Positions 46,149 through 55,605 are shown, counted from the first letter of the stretch. The stretch: DNA of 64,000 nucleotides from Moritella sp. (GCF_013215705.1 NZ_JABSQR010000007.1:211403-275402), one strand, 5' to 3'. The notes: a model not told the origin generated them from the sequence alone. Numbers and translations: made by a program.

Positions 46149-47069
46149 CTACAACACCGATTCTAACCGGGGATGTAAGTGCGTCTGTAACACTTCTAAT
46201 ACCTGTTTTCTTAACCATAATAATGCCGGATCACGATCATTACGTAAGTGCCAAGACATTGATATCGGACCGGGTGCTAAGTCAAAAGGTAACTTGCGGA
46301 CAACTAACCGACCAGCTTTAACACTGTCTAAGATCACCGGTAATGGAATAGTCGTGATCAAGTCAGAATTCTCCAGTAACTTAGGTAAGTTATAGCAATG
46401 ATTAACTGTCATCGCGATACGTCGTTCAAGGCCATGTTTGCTTAATATGGTATCAACACCACCGGATGCATCGCCCGACAATGACATCAATAAGTGCTCT
46501 GCTTGCGCAAATGTGGTTAAGTCTAAGGTTTGATTTACCAACGGATGCTCGGGCCGCATTACGCAGACAAAATGATTATCAAACAGCCATTGCGTCTTCA
46601 CTCTCTCATTACTGCCTTCGTAATAATCGAGCACCATATCAACATCAGCATCCAATAATAATCGTTCTCCGTTAACAGTATAAGGCACGGCGTGAATATT
46701 AATATCAGGCGCTTGTTCCTCAATCAATTGCCGTAATGGCAGCCAAAATATATCAACCATCCAATCAGTTAGCGCAATACGAAAAGTGCGCTTGATACCA
46801 CGAATATCGAATAGCTGCTGCTGAGTCGCATTTTTGATCGAATGTAACGGCGCTTCAATATCTCGCCACATCGTTTCAGCAAAAGGAGTCGGCCGTATCC
46901 CCCGCCCTTTTTTAACAAATAATGGATCCTGCCAAACATGTCTCATCCGAGAAACGGCATTAGACACAGAGGGTTGCGTCATCGATAACCGTTGTGCTGC
47001 AAGCGTAATGGATTGCTCTTGCATGATGGTATCAAAAATAACCATCAAATTTAGATCTACATTTGCCAT
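46149..47069 (-). CDS. LysR-family regulator divergent from an alcohol-dehydrogenase-like gene
   Basis: 306 residues from ATG 47069 (MANVDLNLM...; the longer frame adds a non-family hydrophobic leader). HTH: SITLAAQRLSMTQPSVSNAVSRMRHVWQDPLFVKKGRG, of the NodD/LeuO-like group, where HTH is followed by RPTP. Effector domain follows. It faces the oxidoreductase gene at 47218 across about 150 bp, so control of that gene is likely. Confidence 0.88.
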   Translation of the reverse strand: MANVDLNLMVIFDTIMQEQSITLAAQRLSMTQPSVSNAVSRMRHVWQDPLFVKKGRGIRPTPFAETMWRDIEAPLHSIKNATQQQLFDIRGIKRTFRIALTDWMVDIFWLPLRQLIEEQAPDINIHAVPYTVNGERLLLDADVDMVLDYYEGSNERVKTQWLFDNHFVCVMRPEHPLVNQTLDLTTFAQAEHLLMSLSGDASGGVDTILSKHGLERRIAMTVNHCYNLPKLLENSDLITTIPLPVILDSVKAGRLVVRKLPFDLAPGPISMSWHLRNDRDPALLWLRKQVLEVLQTHLHPRLESVL

Positions 47070-47217
47070 ATCGTTGTTTTTATTAAGTAACAGATAACAA
47101 CCAGTGTAATTTAACACATTGATAACATCAATATGTATTATCCAAACAATCAATTAGACGGTATCAATGTTTTTTGGCAAATTAGCTACATCAACTAAAC
47201 AAGACAAGGAACGCGTC

Positions 47218-48153
47218 ATGAAAGCTATTTATATCGAACAATATGGAAATGCAAGTCAACTTATTTTAGGTGAATTATCTAAGCCAGAGATTGCCGATAA
47301 TCAAGTACTCATTAAAGTACATGGCGCAGCGGTTAACCCTGTCGACTGGATGGTTCGAGAAGGATTTTTACAAGACAGTGGTGAGCACCAATTACCTTTA
47401 ATATTGGGCTGGGACGCAGCAGGTGAAATAGCCGAAATAGGCAAAGATGTTAATAATTTCACGGTCGGTGATGCCGTATTTACGTATGCGCCTATTGCCA
47501 AACAAGGCGCTTACGCAGAATATATTGCCGTTGATAGCAACCTTGTGGCAGCGAAACCACAATCGATAGATACCCTAACAGCTGCTGCGGTACCACTTGC
47601 AGCAACAACGGCTTGGCAGTCACTTGTGTACGGCTGCAAACTAAAAGCTGGCGACAGAGTTCTCATCCATAATGCGTCAGGTGGTGTCGGCAGTTTTGCG
47701 GTTCAAATAGCTAAGTCACTTGGTGCTTATGTCATCGGCACCGCGTCTGCGTCGAAAGCGGACTTTGTAAAAAGCTTAGGTGTCGACGAGTTCATTGATT
47801 ACCGCGCTCAGCGTTTTGAAGACGTGGTTGATGAAGTAGATAGCGTACTTGCGGCAGTGGGTGGTGATGATATTTTACAGCGTTCATTACCAATCATTAA
47901 AAGCGGTGGTGAGTTAGTTTCCCTATTGGATGACGTCGATATCGCGCGCGCGGCAGAACAAAATATCAATGCTCAGCGTTGGTGGGTGACACCGAGCGCA
48001 GCCGATCTAAAAAGCATTGCCACACTCATCGACAATGGCCAAATAAGCGTACACATAGATAGAGTGTTTCCATTAGAAGATGTTAAGCAAGCGCATGCAC
48101 TCAGTGAGTCACAACGCGCACGTGGTAAGATAGTGTTACAAGTTATCGCTTAA
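47218..48153 (+). CDS. Zinc-independent NADP-dependent oxidoreductase (quinone reductase type)
   Basis: 311 residues, MDR superfamily, from ATG 47218 (AGGA upstream). N-terminal GroES-like fold (MKAIYIEQYGNASQLILGEL, VHGAAVNPVDWMVREG, ILGWDAAGEIAEIG) and a Rossmann domain with HNASGGVGSFAVQIAKSLGA binding NADPH. The zinc-ligand Cys residues of true alcohol dehydrogenases are absent, fitting quinone or enone reductases. Divergent from the LysR gene. Substrate unknown; probably detoxifies reactive carbonyls or quinones. Confidence 0.87.
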   Translation: MKAIYIEQYGNASQLILGELSKPEIADNQVLIKVHGAAVNPVDWMVREGFLQDSGEHQLPLILGWDAAGEIAEIGKDVNNFTVGDAVFTYAPIAKQGAYAEYIAVDSNLVAAKPQSIDTLTAAAVPLAATTAWQSLVYGCKLKAGDRVLIHNASGGVGSFAVQIAKSLGAYVIGTASASKADFVKSLGVDEFIDYRAQRFEDVVDEVDSVLAAVGGDDILQRSLPIIKSGGELVSLLDDVDIARAAEQNINAQRWWVTPSAADLKSIATLIDNGQISVHIDRVFPLEDVKQAHALSESQRARGKIVLQVIA

Positions 48154-48473
48154 GCCGCACCAACGAGCTTATAAGACACCACATATAGCTGTTCAATGCC
48201 CGGGTAAATATCTTGGATCACGTCTTTCAGCACGGCTAATGTCATATTTTCTTGCTCGGCATGAAAGTTAGACAGCTCAGTAAATAAAATAGGCTTTACA
48301 GACAGGATAGTTAATCGACAAAATTCACGGCCACCTTCTAATGTTGAAACGGTCACAGTCGAACCCGGGACATAGTTATTTTCAGATTTATCACGAATGG
48401 TAATGGTCTTTTTACCTGAAAGAATATCGGTTTCGAAGCGTTCAAAAAAGGTCATGGTGGTTGGTTGTGTCAT
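48150..48473 (-). CDS. yqfB: N4-acetylcytidine amidohydrolase, YqfB-type ASCH protein
   Basis: 107 residues, nearly colinear with E. coli YqfB: TFFERFETDILSGKKTITIRDKSE and HAEQENMTLAVLKDVIQDIYPG. The ASCH-fold catalytic Lys, Thr and Glu (GKKTIT ... HAEQENM) are all present. YqfB releases cytidine from N4-acetylcytidine. Convergent with the oxidoreductase gene, overlapping its stop by 4 bp. Confidence 0.9.
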   Translation of the reverse strand: MTQPTTMTFFERFETDILSGKKTITIRDKSENNYVPGSTVTVSTLEGGREFCRLTILSVKPILFTELSNFHAEQENMTLAVLKDVIQDIYPGIEQLYVVSYKLVGAA

Positions 48474-48608
48474 GCGGATTTCAACTATAAAGATAAGAGA
48501 TAGTTATTGTAGCAACAGAAAACTGCATTGCGCTAATATTTATGTATAAGTTGGGGAAAGGGTACGTAAAAGCGGTGACGACATTTAGCTACCGCTTTAT
48601 AAATAGCC

Positions 48609-48845
48609 CTACTTCACTACCATCTCAGGCACAGGGAATAACTTGTCATACACTAAGTTATAGCCATAAGCGTACAACAAATAGAAAACAACCATGCCGA
48701 TATCAAGCACAACCGAGAACAATACGCCCATAGCACCTACATGACCAAGCTCAAAACCTAATTGGCTTAATATACCCATAATCGCAACTAAACCAATTAT
48801 TTCAAATAAAATCGCGTGTCTAATACGGTCTAATCTTGTTCTCAT
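48609..48845 (-). CDS. Single BTP-domain, half-size PACE-like membrane protein
   Basis: 78 residues: RTRLDRIRHAILFEIIGLVA then two membrane helices and GYNLVYDKLFP. This is one bacterial transmembrane pair (BTP) domain. Chlorhexidine-type PACE efflux proteins have two such domains in about 150 residues, each opening with R-x-x-x-R-I-x-H and closing with YN-x-x-[FY]D. Only one is present here. It could work as a dimer or be a truncated relic. No second half is seen downstream. Confidence 0.7.
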   Translation of the reverse strand: MRTRLDRIRHAILFEIIGLVAIMGILSQLGFELGHVGAMGVLFSVVLDIGMVVFYLLYAYGYNLVYDKLFPVPEMVVK

Positions 48846-49169
48846 CTGTTTTTCGGATACATAGAAGGCGCACGATTAGATTTCCTGACAAAGGTAGGAT
48901 GGCGTTGAAGCAATTCAATATTCAACTATCATGAGCTGATTGGCATTACCCCAGGGCGCTTACAAACGCATACAAAATATAATTAGTTAAAAATCACTAT
49001 TTATTATAAATTCACACCATTAAATAAATTTACCTCGAAATATATAGACCAAGTATGACGATCTGACTCATACTCCGAATTTCCACTGACCGGACAGTGT
49101 CAATATGTTGAGTATAGTTCAGTTGAAATACCAACCATTAATGCTATTTTTACTAGGAATAACAAACTG
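48846..49169. other. Intergenic region before the intact VirK/YbjX gene
   Basis: 324 bp, AT-rich, with the RstA-box-like direct repeat at 48959-48974 and an inverted TCCACTGACCGGACAGTGTC-type hairpin near 49080-49100. No gene seen. Confidence 0.5.
48959..48974. promoter_or_regulatory. RstA-box-like repeat upstream of the intact VirK/YbjX gene
   Basis: CTTACA-AACGC-ATACA, 195 bp upstream of the start codon and oriented like the site before the other VirK/YbjX gene. It shares 14 of 16 positions with the site upstream of the RstA-like regulator gene (11228-11243). Confidence 0.5.
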
Positions 49170-50105
49170 ATGTCTACAACTAACATCTTTGACTTCGCAG
49201 ATCAGATTTACCCTAATGCAAAAGGGATGAGAAAAATACAAAAAAAAGGGCGATTCTATTTTTGGGCGGTAACAAACAGTAAAGCTGTCAATGCGATGAT
49301 GACTCTTTTTACCCGTGAAAATTTAAAACCTATATTAACACTAACACCAAAAGTAATAGAAAAGCCGTTAAAACCTTATCTTTGTGTTAACTGGTCACGT
49401 ACAGAGCGTCTTGAATATTTAACACAACATTACCAGTTTATTGATGAGACTTTTGGGAAACACGCGAGTGCGATTGTTTCTGATGAAGGTGTTACCATCT
49501 TAGAGTTCAAAAGTTTAAGCGAACAAACATATCGAATTCAGCTACATCGAGGCACAAGACGTGAAGGGGGTATTGGCATTCGTTTAGTTAACGATAAGGA
49601 CCAAAGTGTCTATGCTTTAGCCTGTAATATCTCCGGCACACATACTAAAACAATGCATATTGGTATGTTGCAAGGTCCTCGTGATTCAGTAGAAAATCGC
49701 CATGCGCTGATTAAAGAGCTAACCAAATCATTACATGGTTTACGCACTAAATCATTATTGGTTGAAATGGCGTTAATGCTGTCCCGTATTTTAGGCATCA
49801 GTGAAGTAAAAGCAATTTCTAACAAAGGTCATGTCTATCAAGCAATACGCTATATTTCTAAACGAAACTCAGTGACTTTTGATTACGATGGTTTGTGGAA
49901 CGAGTTTGAAGCGACAAAACTCGACCCATACATGTTTGGCTTGTCAGTGTTTACCCCACGAAAAGATCCGCTAACATTGAAAAAAACCAAACGGAAAATG
50001 TACACTAAGCGATACCAATGGCTAGATGACACTGAAATAGAGATGGCGACAAATTTAGCGCCTTGGCTGGTAAATCCAATAGTGCAAAACGGACAAGCAG
50101 CCTAA
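49170..50105 (+). CDS. VirK/YbjX-family (DUF535) protein
   Basis: 311-residue DUF535 protein, intact paralogue of the amber-interrupted gene at 27821. Shared blocks: FKSLSEQTYRIQLHRGTRREGGIGIRL, ACNISGTHTKTMHIGMLQGP, LHGLRTKSLLVEMALMLSRI and NKGHVYQAIRY, then the C-terminal WNEFEATKLDPYMFGL and RKMYTKRYQWLDD. Cytoplasmic or envelope-associated; enteric homologues are PhoPQ-regulated and affect outer-membrane integrity and virulence. Upstream RstA-like box suggests two-component control. Poor ribosome site (AGGAATAACAAACTG-ATG, AGGA about 12 bases away). Confidence 0.88.
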   Translation: MSTTNIFDFADQIYPNAKGMRKIQKKGRFYFWAVTNSKAVNAMMTLFTRENLKPILTLTPKVIEKPLKPYLCVNWSRTERLEYLTQHYQFIDETFGKHASAIVSDEGVTILEFKSLSEQTYRIQLHRGTRREGGIGIRLVNDKDQSVYALACNISGTHTKTMHIGMLQGPRDSVENRHALIKELTKSLHGLRTKSLLVEMALMLSRILGISEVKAISNKGHVYQAIRYISKRNSVTFDYDGLWNEFEATKLDPYMFGLSVFTPRKDPLTLKKTKRKMYTKRYQWLDDTEIEMATNLAPWLVNPIVQNGQAA

Positions 50106-50140
50106 GAACATAATCAACCGCTGGATACCAGTTCACAACA

Positions 50141-50662
50141 TTAAGCCTGTGAATTTGTATTCAGTTTATAAATCCGATCTGCATACAATATCCCGCCTAT
50201 GTTATACGCTTGCGGTATCACGTCATTAAGCTGAAAACCGCACTTCGCCAACACCTTTTCTGAAGCACTATTACCTTCAGTGACAATACCTTGAAATACC
50301 GAGATAAGGTGCACGCGCATTGCCCAAGCGATAAGTCCCTTTAATGATTCAGTGGCATAGCCCAAGCCAAAATATTCCGGTAATAACAGATAACCGACTT
50401 CTGCAGATCGGCCATCATAATCGAACCCCGTTATGCCAACCGCAGTATTGGTTTCGACATCGGTGATCAGCAAACACAGCCAAGCACCCGAAGTCACAGA
50501 CCAGTGAGGTAAACGCGATTCGAATTTAGCGCGAATGTCATTGTCACTTGGTTGATCAAAACATTTTTCAATCACACGCGATTCGGTATGTAACCGTAAA
50601 AACAACGGCCAATCTTGTGCCGTTATTTGGCGCATACTTAAACGCGGGGTAGTTATCTGCAT
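50141..50662 (-). CDS. GNAT-family N-acetyltransferase, RimJ/RimL-like
   Basis: 173 residues. RLSMRQITAQDWPLFLRLHT opens like RimJ/RimL proteins; VGITGFDYDGRSAEVGYLLLPEYFGLGYATESLKGLIAWA contains the acetyl-CoA loop, here LGYATE in place of the usual GxGxA; NSASEKVLAKCGF is the conserved C-terminal block. Substrate unknown. Same strand as azlD, 36 bp downstream of its stop, so possibly cotranscribed. Confidence 0.87.
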   Translation of the reverse strand: MQITTPRLSMRQITAQDWPLFLRLHTESRVIEKCFDQPSDNDIRAKFESRLPHWSVTSGAWLCLLITDVETNTAVGITGFDYDGRSAEVGYLLLPEYFGLGYATESLKGLIAWAMRVHLISVFQGIVTEGNSASEKVLAKCGFQLNDVIPQAYNIGGILYADRIYKLNTNSQA

Positions 50663-50698
50663 ATTATTCCTTTTACAAAGTAAACCTAAGTGTCTTTC

Positions 50699-51022
50699 TT
50701 ATAGAGTAAACCTAAGTACCATAAAAGCACACATACTTATAGAAACCACAACTAAAGTGTTCTTTATCTTTAAACTTAATAACACAGTCAATAGACCTGC
50801 ATATAAAAACGGACTATTCAAAAATCCGGCCTCACTGCTTTGATGTCCTAAAAATACAATCGGCACCCACATTGCGGTTAATACAGCGGGGGCTGTAAAG
50901 CTCAATGCCCGCTGTATTCTCGGACTTAATTCAAATGAAACAAGTCGCGATAAAAACAAATACCGACATGAAAACGTAATGCATGTCATCCCACCTAATA
51001 CTAGCCAAAAATTATCCATCAT
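50699..51022 (-). CDS. azlD: AzlD-family branched-chain amino acid exporter subunit
   Basis: 107 residues, four hydrophobic segments, AzlD/YgaH family: FWLVLGGMTCITFSCRYLFL at the N terminus and RALSFTAPAVLTAMWVPIVF are typical. Small partner of AzlC (YgaZ). Starts 1 bp after the azlC stop, so translationally coupled. Confidence 0.88.
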   Translation of the reverse strand: MMDNFWLVLGGMTCITFSCRYLFLSRLVSFELSPRIQRALSFTAPAVLTAMWVPIVFLGHQSSEAGFLNSPFLYAGLLTVLLSLKIKNTLVVVSISMCAFMVLRFTL

Positions 51023-51023
51023 G

Positions 51024-51740
51024 TTACTCCTTAATTGGGGTGAAATAGCCCGTTAACATGCCAGTGATAGTTGCAATAATCAGTGCATAATCAGGGATAT
51101 AAATAGATAAGACCAAGGCACTAAAGCCACTCACAAGTACAGCAATGAGGATGGATGGATCTTTGATTGACGGGATCACGATGGTAATAAAGGTCGCTGC
51201 TATCGCAAACTCTAGCCCTAAATTTTCTAGGTTAGGAATGTATTGCCCCGCAACAATGCCTGCGAACGTTGAGACATTCCAAACGACATAAAACGTAATA
51301 CCAGCGCTTATCGCATATAACACCGAGAAGGTCTTATGTTTCTCAACATAAGCACAAGTGACAGCAAACATTTCATCCGTGAGAAAAAAGGCAATACAAA
51401 GTCGAGATAAAAAAGAACGCTGCCGAACATGCTCTCTAAACACCGCTGAATATAAAAGATGGCGAGAGCTGATCACAAAGGTAGATGAAAAAATAGATGA
51501 GATGGCTCCCGTAGCACCCAAAATAGTAATACTGGCAAGCTGTGCCGCACCAGCAAAAACCAATAACGACATTAACTGAGCCTGGATCGCGGTAAGTCCA
51601 ATGTTAATTGCTAACGAACCGCATAAGATCCCCCAGGGTACGGTGGCGAGGGCCAGCGGCATAATATCGAGCACCGCACGATTAATTGTTTTTATATCAC
51701 TTGTTATAGGACGATAAGCAAGATCGGTTTCATTTAGCAT
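51024..51740 (-). CDS. azlC: AzlC-family branched-chain amino acid exporter
   Basis: 238 residues, about seven membrane segments. Family motifs: MPLALATVPWGILCGSLAINIGLTAIQAQLMSLLVFAGAAQLASI and FFLTDEMFAVTCAYVEKHK. AzlC with AzlD (E. coli YgaZH) exports valine and other branched-chain amino acids. Cotranscribed with azlD; the AraC-family gene just upstream on the same strand probably regulates the pair. Confidence 0.92.
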   Translation of the reverse strand: MLNETDLAYRPITSDIKTINRAVLDIMPLALATVPWGILCGSLAINIGLTAIQAQLMSLLVFAGAAQLASITILGATGAISSIFSSTFVISSRHLLYSAVFREHVRQRSFLSRLCIAFFLTDEMFAVTCAYVEKHKTFSVLYAISAGITFYVVWNVSTFAGIVAGQYIPNLENLGLEFAIAATFITIVIPSIKDPSILIAVLVSGFSALVLSIYIPDYALIIATITGMLTGYFTPIKE

Positions 51741-51784
51741 AAGTAAGCTCCTTCAATATTTAGAAGTAGCTTAAAGTTAAAATG

Positions 51785-52642
51785 CTAAGGCATCTTGTAC
51801 AAAACTGCTTGTTTTTGAAATTTACTCGGTGATGTACCCATTGCTTTTTTAAAATGTCGATTGAAATGACTCTGGTCGTGAAAACCACAATCGGCGGCCA
51901 CTTGCACGGGCTTAACACCGAGCATTAACAATGTTTTAGCTTTCTTTAATCGCATTTGTATCTGATAACTATGCGGGGCGATATAGAACACTTTTTTAAA
52001 TTGACGGATGAAATGAAACTGACTGAGTCCAGCCATCGTCGCCAGCGTTAATAGTGACACATTCTCTTCAGGATACGCATCAAGATATTCTTTCACTAGC
52101 AATAATCTCTGCTTACTGCCCGATATATCATCTGGTATATTTTTCATCGATGAATGCCGTAGCGTCATGTTCATCATGATGCTGTATAAGATCGTTTCAA
52201 TGAGTAATTTTGAAGCGTTACTATCGATCTGGGTAAAGAGTAATCTTAATTGCGCTGATAACTGTGGGTCTTTAACCACGGCATGATTAAAATAAGGTGC
52301 GTTAAACTGACCATCATAGAGATCATTCGTCATACTCTCAAAATGTGACGGATGCGGATACATGGCCCGATACCGCCAACCGTCTTGTGTCGCAGACTCT
52401 CCCGTATGGACATCGTCGGCATTCACAAAAATAATCGAATTTTCATCGGCAATATGGGTACTGCCACTGCGCTCAAACCGTTGTGCGCCTTTATCTATAA
52501 CGCCTATCGTATAACCTTCATGCACGTGTTTTGAAAATGTCTGTTCTTGATAATCAGCATCGACAATTTCTAACCCGTTAAAGGCATCTACAATTTTAAA
52601 TTCAGCTTTTTCCTTGCTGATGTGAGACATCTGCTTACTCAT
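51785..52642 (-). CDS. AraC-family regulator of azlCD (probable)
   Basis: 285 residues. N-terminal cupin-like ligand domain (FSKHVHEGYTIGVIDKGAQRF, VNADDVHTGE) and C-terminal AraC double HTH (SLLTLATMAGLSQFHFIRQFKKVFYIAPHSYQIQMRLKKAK and DCGFHDQSHFNRHFKKAMGTSPSKF). This N-terminal type is common beside AzlC/LysE exporters. 44 bp upstream of azlC on the same strand. Confidence 0.9.
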   Translation of the reverse strand: MSKQMSHISKEKAEFKIVDAFNGLEIVDADYQEQTFSKHVHEGYTIGVIDKGAQRFERSGSTHIADENSIIFVNADDVHTGESATQDGWRYRAMYPHPSHFESMTNDLYDGQFNAPYFNHAVVKDPQLSAQLRLLFTQIDSNASKLLIETILYSIMMNMTLRHSSMKNIPDDISGSKQRLLLVKEYLDAYPEENVSLLTLATMAGLSQFHFIRQFKKVFYIAPHSYQIQMRLKKAKTLLMLGVKPVQVAADCGFHDQSHFNRHFKKAMGTSPSKFQKQAVLYKMP

Positions 52643-52716
52643 CCTATTAAAGCGTTATTTTATAGTACAATATTGCTTATATTTTTGAAGATATATTGGC
52701 TAAAGTGGCCTTTATA

Positions 52717-53592
52717 TTAATTCACCTGCGCTAGCGTAAACTCAACAAAGCGTCGATTAGCCAACGATAAATACCCATCTTTACGCCACGCAAGTGCCAG
52801 ATCCAAATAAATAGGAGGATCAAACGGTATGCCTTTAACGTCCGCTTCCAGATCTGTGACTAACTCCAATAATGCGGTAATGGCAAATTCATTCTTCACG
52901 ATATTAAGGATCATGGTGATCAAGTTGGTTTCAAAGGAATACTTCGCGGTCATATTATTGGCTTTACATAAACCATCAATCACTTCGCGATGAAAATAAC
53001 CGGCCTTAAACATCACTAATTCATGGGTAAAAAAGTCAGCATAACTCACCGATTCTGCATCAGCCAAGGCATGATTTTTTCCGACAGCAGCCACCATCTG
53101 CGGACGAATTAAACGCTGAATTTGCAAGCTCTCAGGCACATGATCATCGACAATCACCCCCAAGTCTAATTCGCCAGAGAGTAGCTTTTCTTTAATCGTT
53201 TGCGTGCCAGCTTCGACAATACTCAAGTTTAAATGAGGATACTTAAACTTGAATGCCATTAAGATCTCGGGAAAAAAATACGATCCCATCATCCCCGGAA
53301 TACCAATTCTGACCTCACCTTGTTCAAGATCGCGTAAATCGTTTAATGCCATTTCAGCATCCACGATACGAGCCAGAATATCCTTGCAGTGAACCAGTAA
53401 GACGTCACCTTCTTTGGTAACCACCACGCCTTTGCTGCTGCGGATCAATAACGGCATACCAATTTGCTGTTCAAATTTACGCATGGCAATACTCAGTGCC
53501 GATTGGGCAATGCCAAGATGCTCGGCCGCCTTGGTATAACTGCCCAGTGCAACAATAGTGGCAAAATAATGCAGTATTTTAGAATTAAGCAT
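52717..53592 (-). CDS. LysR-family regulator divergent from an MFS gene
   Basis: 291 residues, CysB/GltC-like: HTH YFATIVALGSYTKAAEHLGIAQSALSIAMRKFEQQIGMPLLIRSSKGV, then an effector domain with EGDVLLVHCKDI linker and GVIVDDHVPESLQIQRLI. Separated by 165 bp from the divergent MFS transporter gene at 53758, which it probably controls. Confidence 0.9.
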   Translation of the reverse strand: MLNSKILHYFATIVALGSYTKAAEHLGIAQSALSIAMRKFEQQIGMPLLIRSSKGVVVTKEGDVLLVHCKDILARIVDAEMALNDLRDLEQGEVRIGIPGMMGSYFFPEILMAFKFKYPHLNLSIVEAGTQTIKEKLLSGELDLGVIVDDHVPESLQIQRLIRPQMVAAVGKNHALADAESVSYADFFTHELVMFKAGYFHREVIDGLCKANNMTAKYSFETNLITMILNIVKNEFAITALLELVTDLEADVKGIPFDPPIYLDLALAWRKDGYLSLANRRFVEFTLAQVN

Positions 53593-53757
53593 AACTAAAA
53601 TAGATACCTTCTATGATATTTATATATTTTTCATATTAGCACTACTCCACTACTCTATAAGCATTGTTAGTACCGCATGAGCCTAATAAAGCAGATCATG
53701 CTATTCCCTCAACTATTTACCTTAGCTATTCACCTTAGTTATCAGCAGGACGGATGA

Positions 53758-54978
53758 ATGATTGCACTGCATTCTCAAGACTATAAAAAAGTAACACTGG
53801 GGCTTGGACTCGGCTCATTTCTGGTGTTTTGCAATTTATATTATTTTCAGCCGCTGCTGCCATATTTCATGGTTAAGTTTAACGCCACTGAATTACAAGT
53901 TAACTGGTTATTTTCTAGCACCACTTTAGCCGTCGCGATATCCTTACTGCCTTGGGCTATCTTATCTGAAGTGATTGGCCGCCGCCCCATCATGCGCTGC
54001 AGCTTAGTGCTTATTCCCTGCATCAATTTTTTAATGTTTATTAGCCCTGATTTACACACCTTAATTTTATTGCGTGCATTACTCGGTATTGCGCTCGCGG
54101 GATTCATTGCCGTGGCAGTGGCGTATATGGCAGAAGAGTTCGCGCCACCCGCATTGTTGATCGCTGTGGGCGGTTACATCAGTGCTAATACCTTAGGGGG
54201 AATTATTGGTCGAATATATGGCGGAGTGATGACAGATGCGATAGGACTACAGTGGACTATTTTAGCCATGTCGGTACTCAGTGGTATTGCACTGTTAATC
54301 ATATTTCCACTGATATTAAAGCAACGCCATTTTATTGCCCAGCAAGGACGATTATCCCATCACGGAAAACAACTCATCAAGCATATCAAAACACCCACGC
54401 TGTTTTTTGCGATGTTGATTGGTGGGCTCAATTTTTCAGTGTTCATTAATGTGTTTTCGGTGATGGGATTTAAATTATCTGCCGCGCCCATTTCACTACC
54501 TGCCAGTCTATTATCACTGATGTTCTTGTGCTACCTCAGCGGTACACTATCAGCAAGATTAAGTGGTCGCTGGATGCATTCCCACAGTTTATTCAGCGGG
54601 ATCCTACTGGGTATTAGCATTAGTGTGCTTGGTTTAATCATCATGTCGGTACAAACAATAATCGCAATTATGATCGGGTTATTGGTATTAAGCGCTGGCG
54701 CATTCTTTATTCATGCTCTTGCTTACAGCCACATCGGGCGCAGCGCGACTCAAGGTAAATCAACCGCAACCGCGCTATACCTTGTCATGTATTATTCAGG
54801 CGGCAGCATCGGTGGTTTTATCCTTATCTACTGCTGGCAAGTCGGTGGATGGTGGGCGGTACTGGCAGCAACAAGTACCATTCATACTATGATGGTAAGC
54901 TTGATCTTTGCACTTAAATGGATTTCTCGCAATCCAATCACAGCCACGAATAACGAACTTGAGTCTTGTCAGCCGTGA
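53758..54978 (+). CDS. MFS transporter, YnfM-like
   Basis: 406 residues, 12 hydrophobic helices. Motif A between helices 2 and 3 reads LSEVIGRRPIMRCS; N-terminal FCNLYYFQPLLPYF matches the YnfM/arabinose-efflux branch of drug:H+ antiporters. Substrate unknown. Preceded by a LysR gene on the other strand and followed at 54997 by a convergent LysE-family gene. Ribosome site CAGGACGGATGA-ATG overlaps the start. Confidence 0.9.
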   Translation: MIALHSQDYKKVTLGLGLGSFLVFCNLYYFQPLLPYFMVKFNATELQVNWLFSSTTLAVAISLLPWAILSEVIGRRPIMRCSLVLIPCINFLMFISPDLHTLILLRALLGIALAGFIAVAVAYMAEEFAPPALLIAVGGYISANTLGGIIGRIYGGVMTDAIGLQWTILAMSVLSGIALLIIFPLILKQRHFIAQQGRLSHHGKQLIKHIKTPTLFFAMLIGGLNFSVFINVFSVMGFKLSAAPISLPASLLSLMFLCYLSGTLSARLSGRWMHSHSLFSGILLGISISVLGLIIMSVQTIIAIMIGLLVLSAGAFFIHALAYSHIGRSATQGKSTATALYLVMYYSGGSIGGFILIYCWQVGGWWAVLAATSTIHTMMVSLIFALKWISRNPITATNNELESCQP

Positions 54979-54996
54979 TTATATATTTAGGTAAAC

Positions 54997-55605
54997 CTAG
55001 ATTGCGACTCGTGCAGCGACTGCCAGTAAGACCACGCCTGTGACCTTATCAATCTTGTGCACATTATTTTTTAATTTAGCGAGTAATGATGACTGCGATA
55101 ATACAATCGCAATGATGCAATACCACAAGGTATCAATACTAAATACCGTACCCACCATGATCAGGTTTTGTAACCAGCCCGCATCCGCTTCGACAAATTG
55201 ACCGAACAAGGCTAAAAAGAAAATCGCTAATTTAGGATTCAGGAAAGCAATCATAAAGCCTTGTACAATACTCTCTTTTAAGGTCACAGTTTCCTCTTTT
55301 TGGTCCACATCATCCAATGCAGGTTTTGAGGTTAACGCCTTGTAAGCCAAGCGCAGCAACATGACAACACCCGCATATTTGATCACATTAAATAACCACG
55401 GTGTTTGTTGGATCACCAGTGCCAAACCGACCACTGTTAATGTCGCATACACGCCAACACCTATACCATGGGCAATACTGGCTGCAACACCGTTAACCCG
55501 ACCACCTGAGATAGTATGCTTTAATACCACCGCCAGACTCGGTCCCGGTGTCATCGCGCCCATCATGCAAATCAGTGCTAAAGACAGCCATGCAGTTAAT
55601 TCCAT
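54997..55605 (-). CDS. LysE/RhtB-family amino acid exporter
   Basis: 202 residues, six hydrophobic segments. Family hallmarks: MMGAMTPGPSLAVVLKHTISGGRVNGVAASIAHGIGVGVYA, AYKALTSKP and FMIAFLNPKLAIFFLALFGQF. RhtB-type exporters expel amino acids such as threonine, homoserine or lysine. Divergent partner absent; a LysR gene lies upstream on the same strand. Confidence 0.92.
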   Translation of the reverse strand: MELTAWLSLALICMMGAMTPGPSLAVVLKHTISGGRVNGVAASIAHGIGVGVYATLTVVGLALVIQQTPWLFNVIKYAGVVMLLRLAYKALTSKPALDDVDQKEETVTLKESIVQGFMIAFLNPKLAIFFLALFGQFVEADAGWLQNLIMVGTVFSIDTLWYCIIAIVLSQSSLLAKLKNNVHKIDKVTGVVLLAVAARVAI

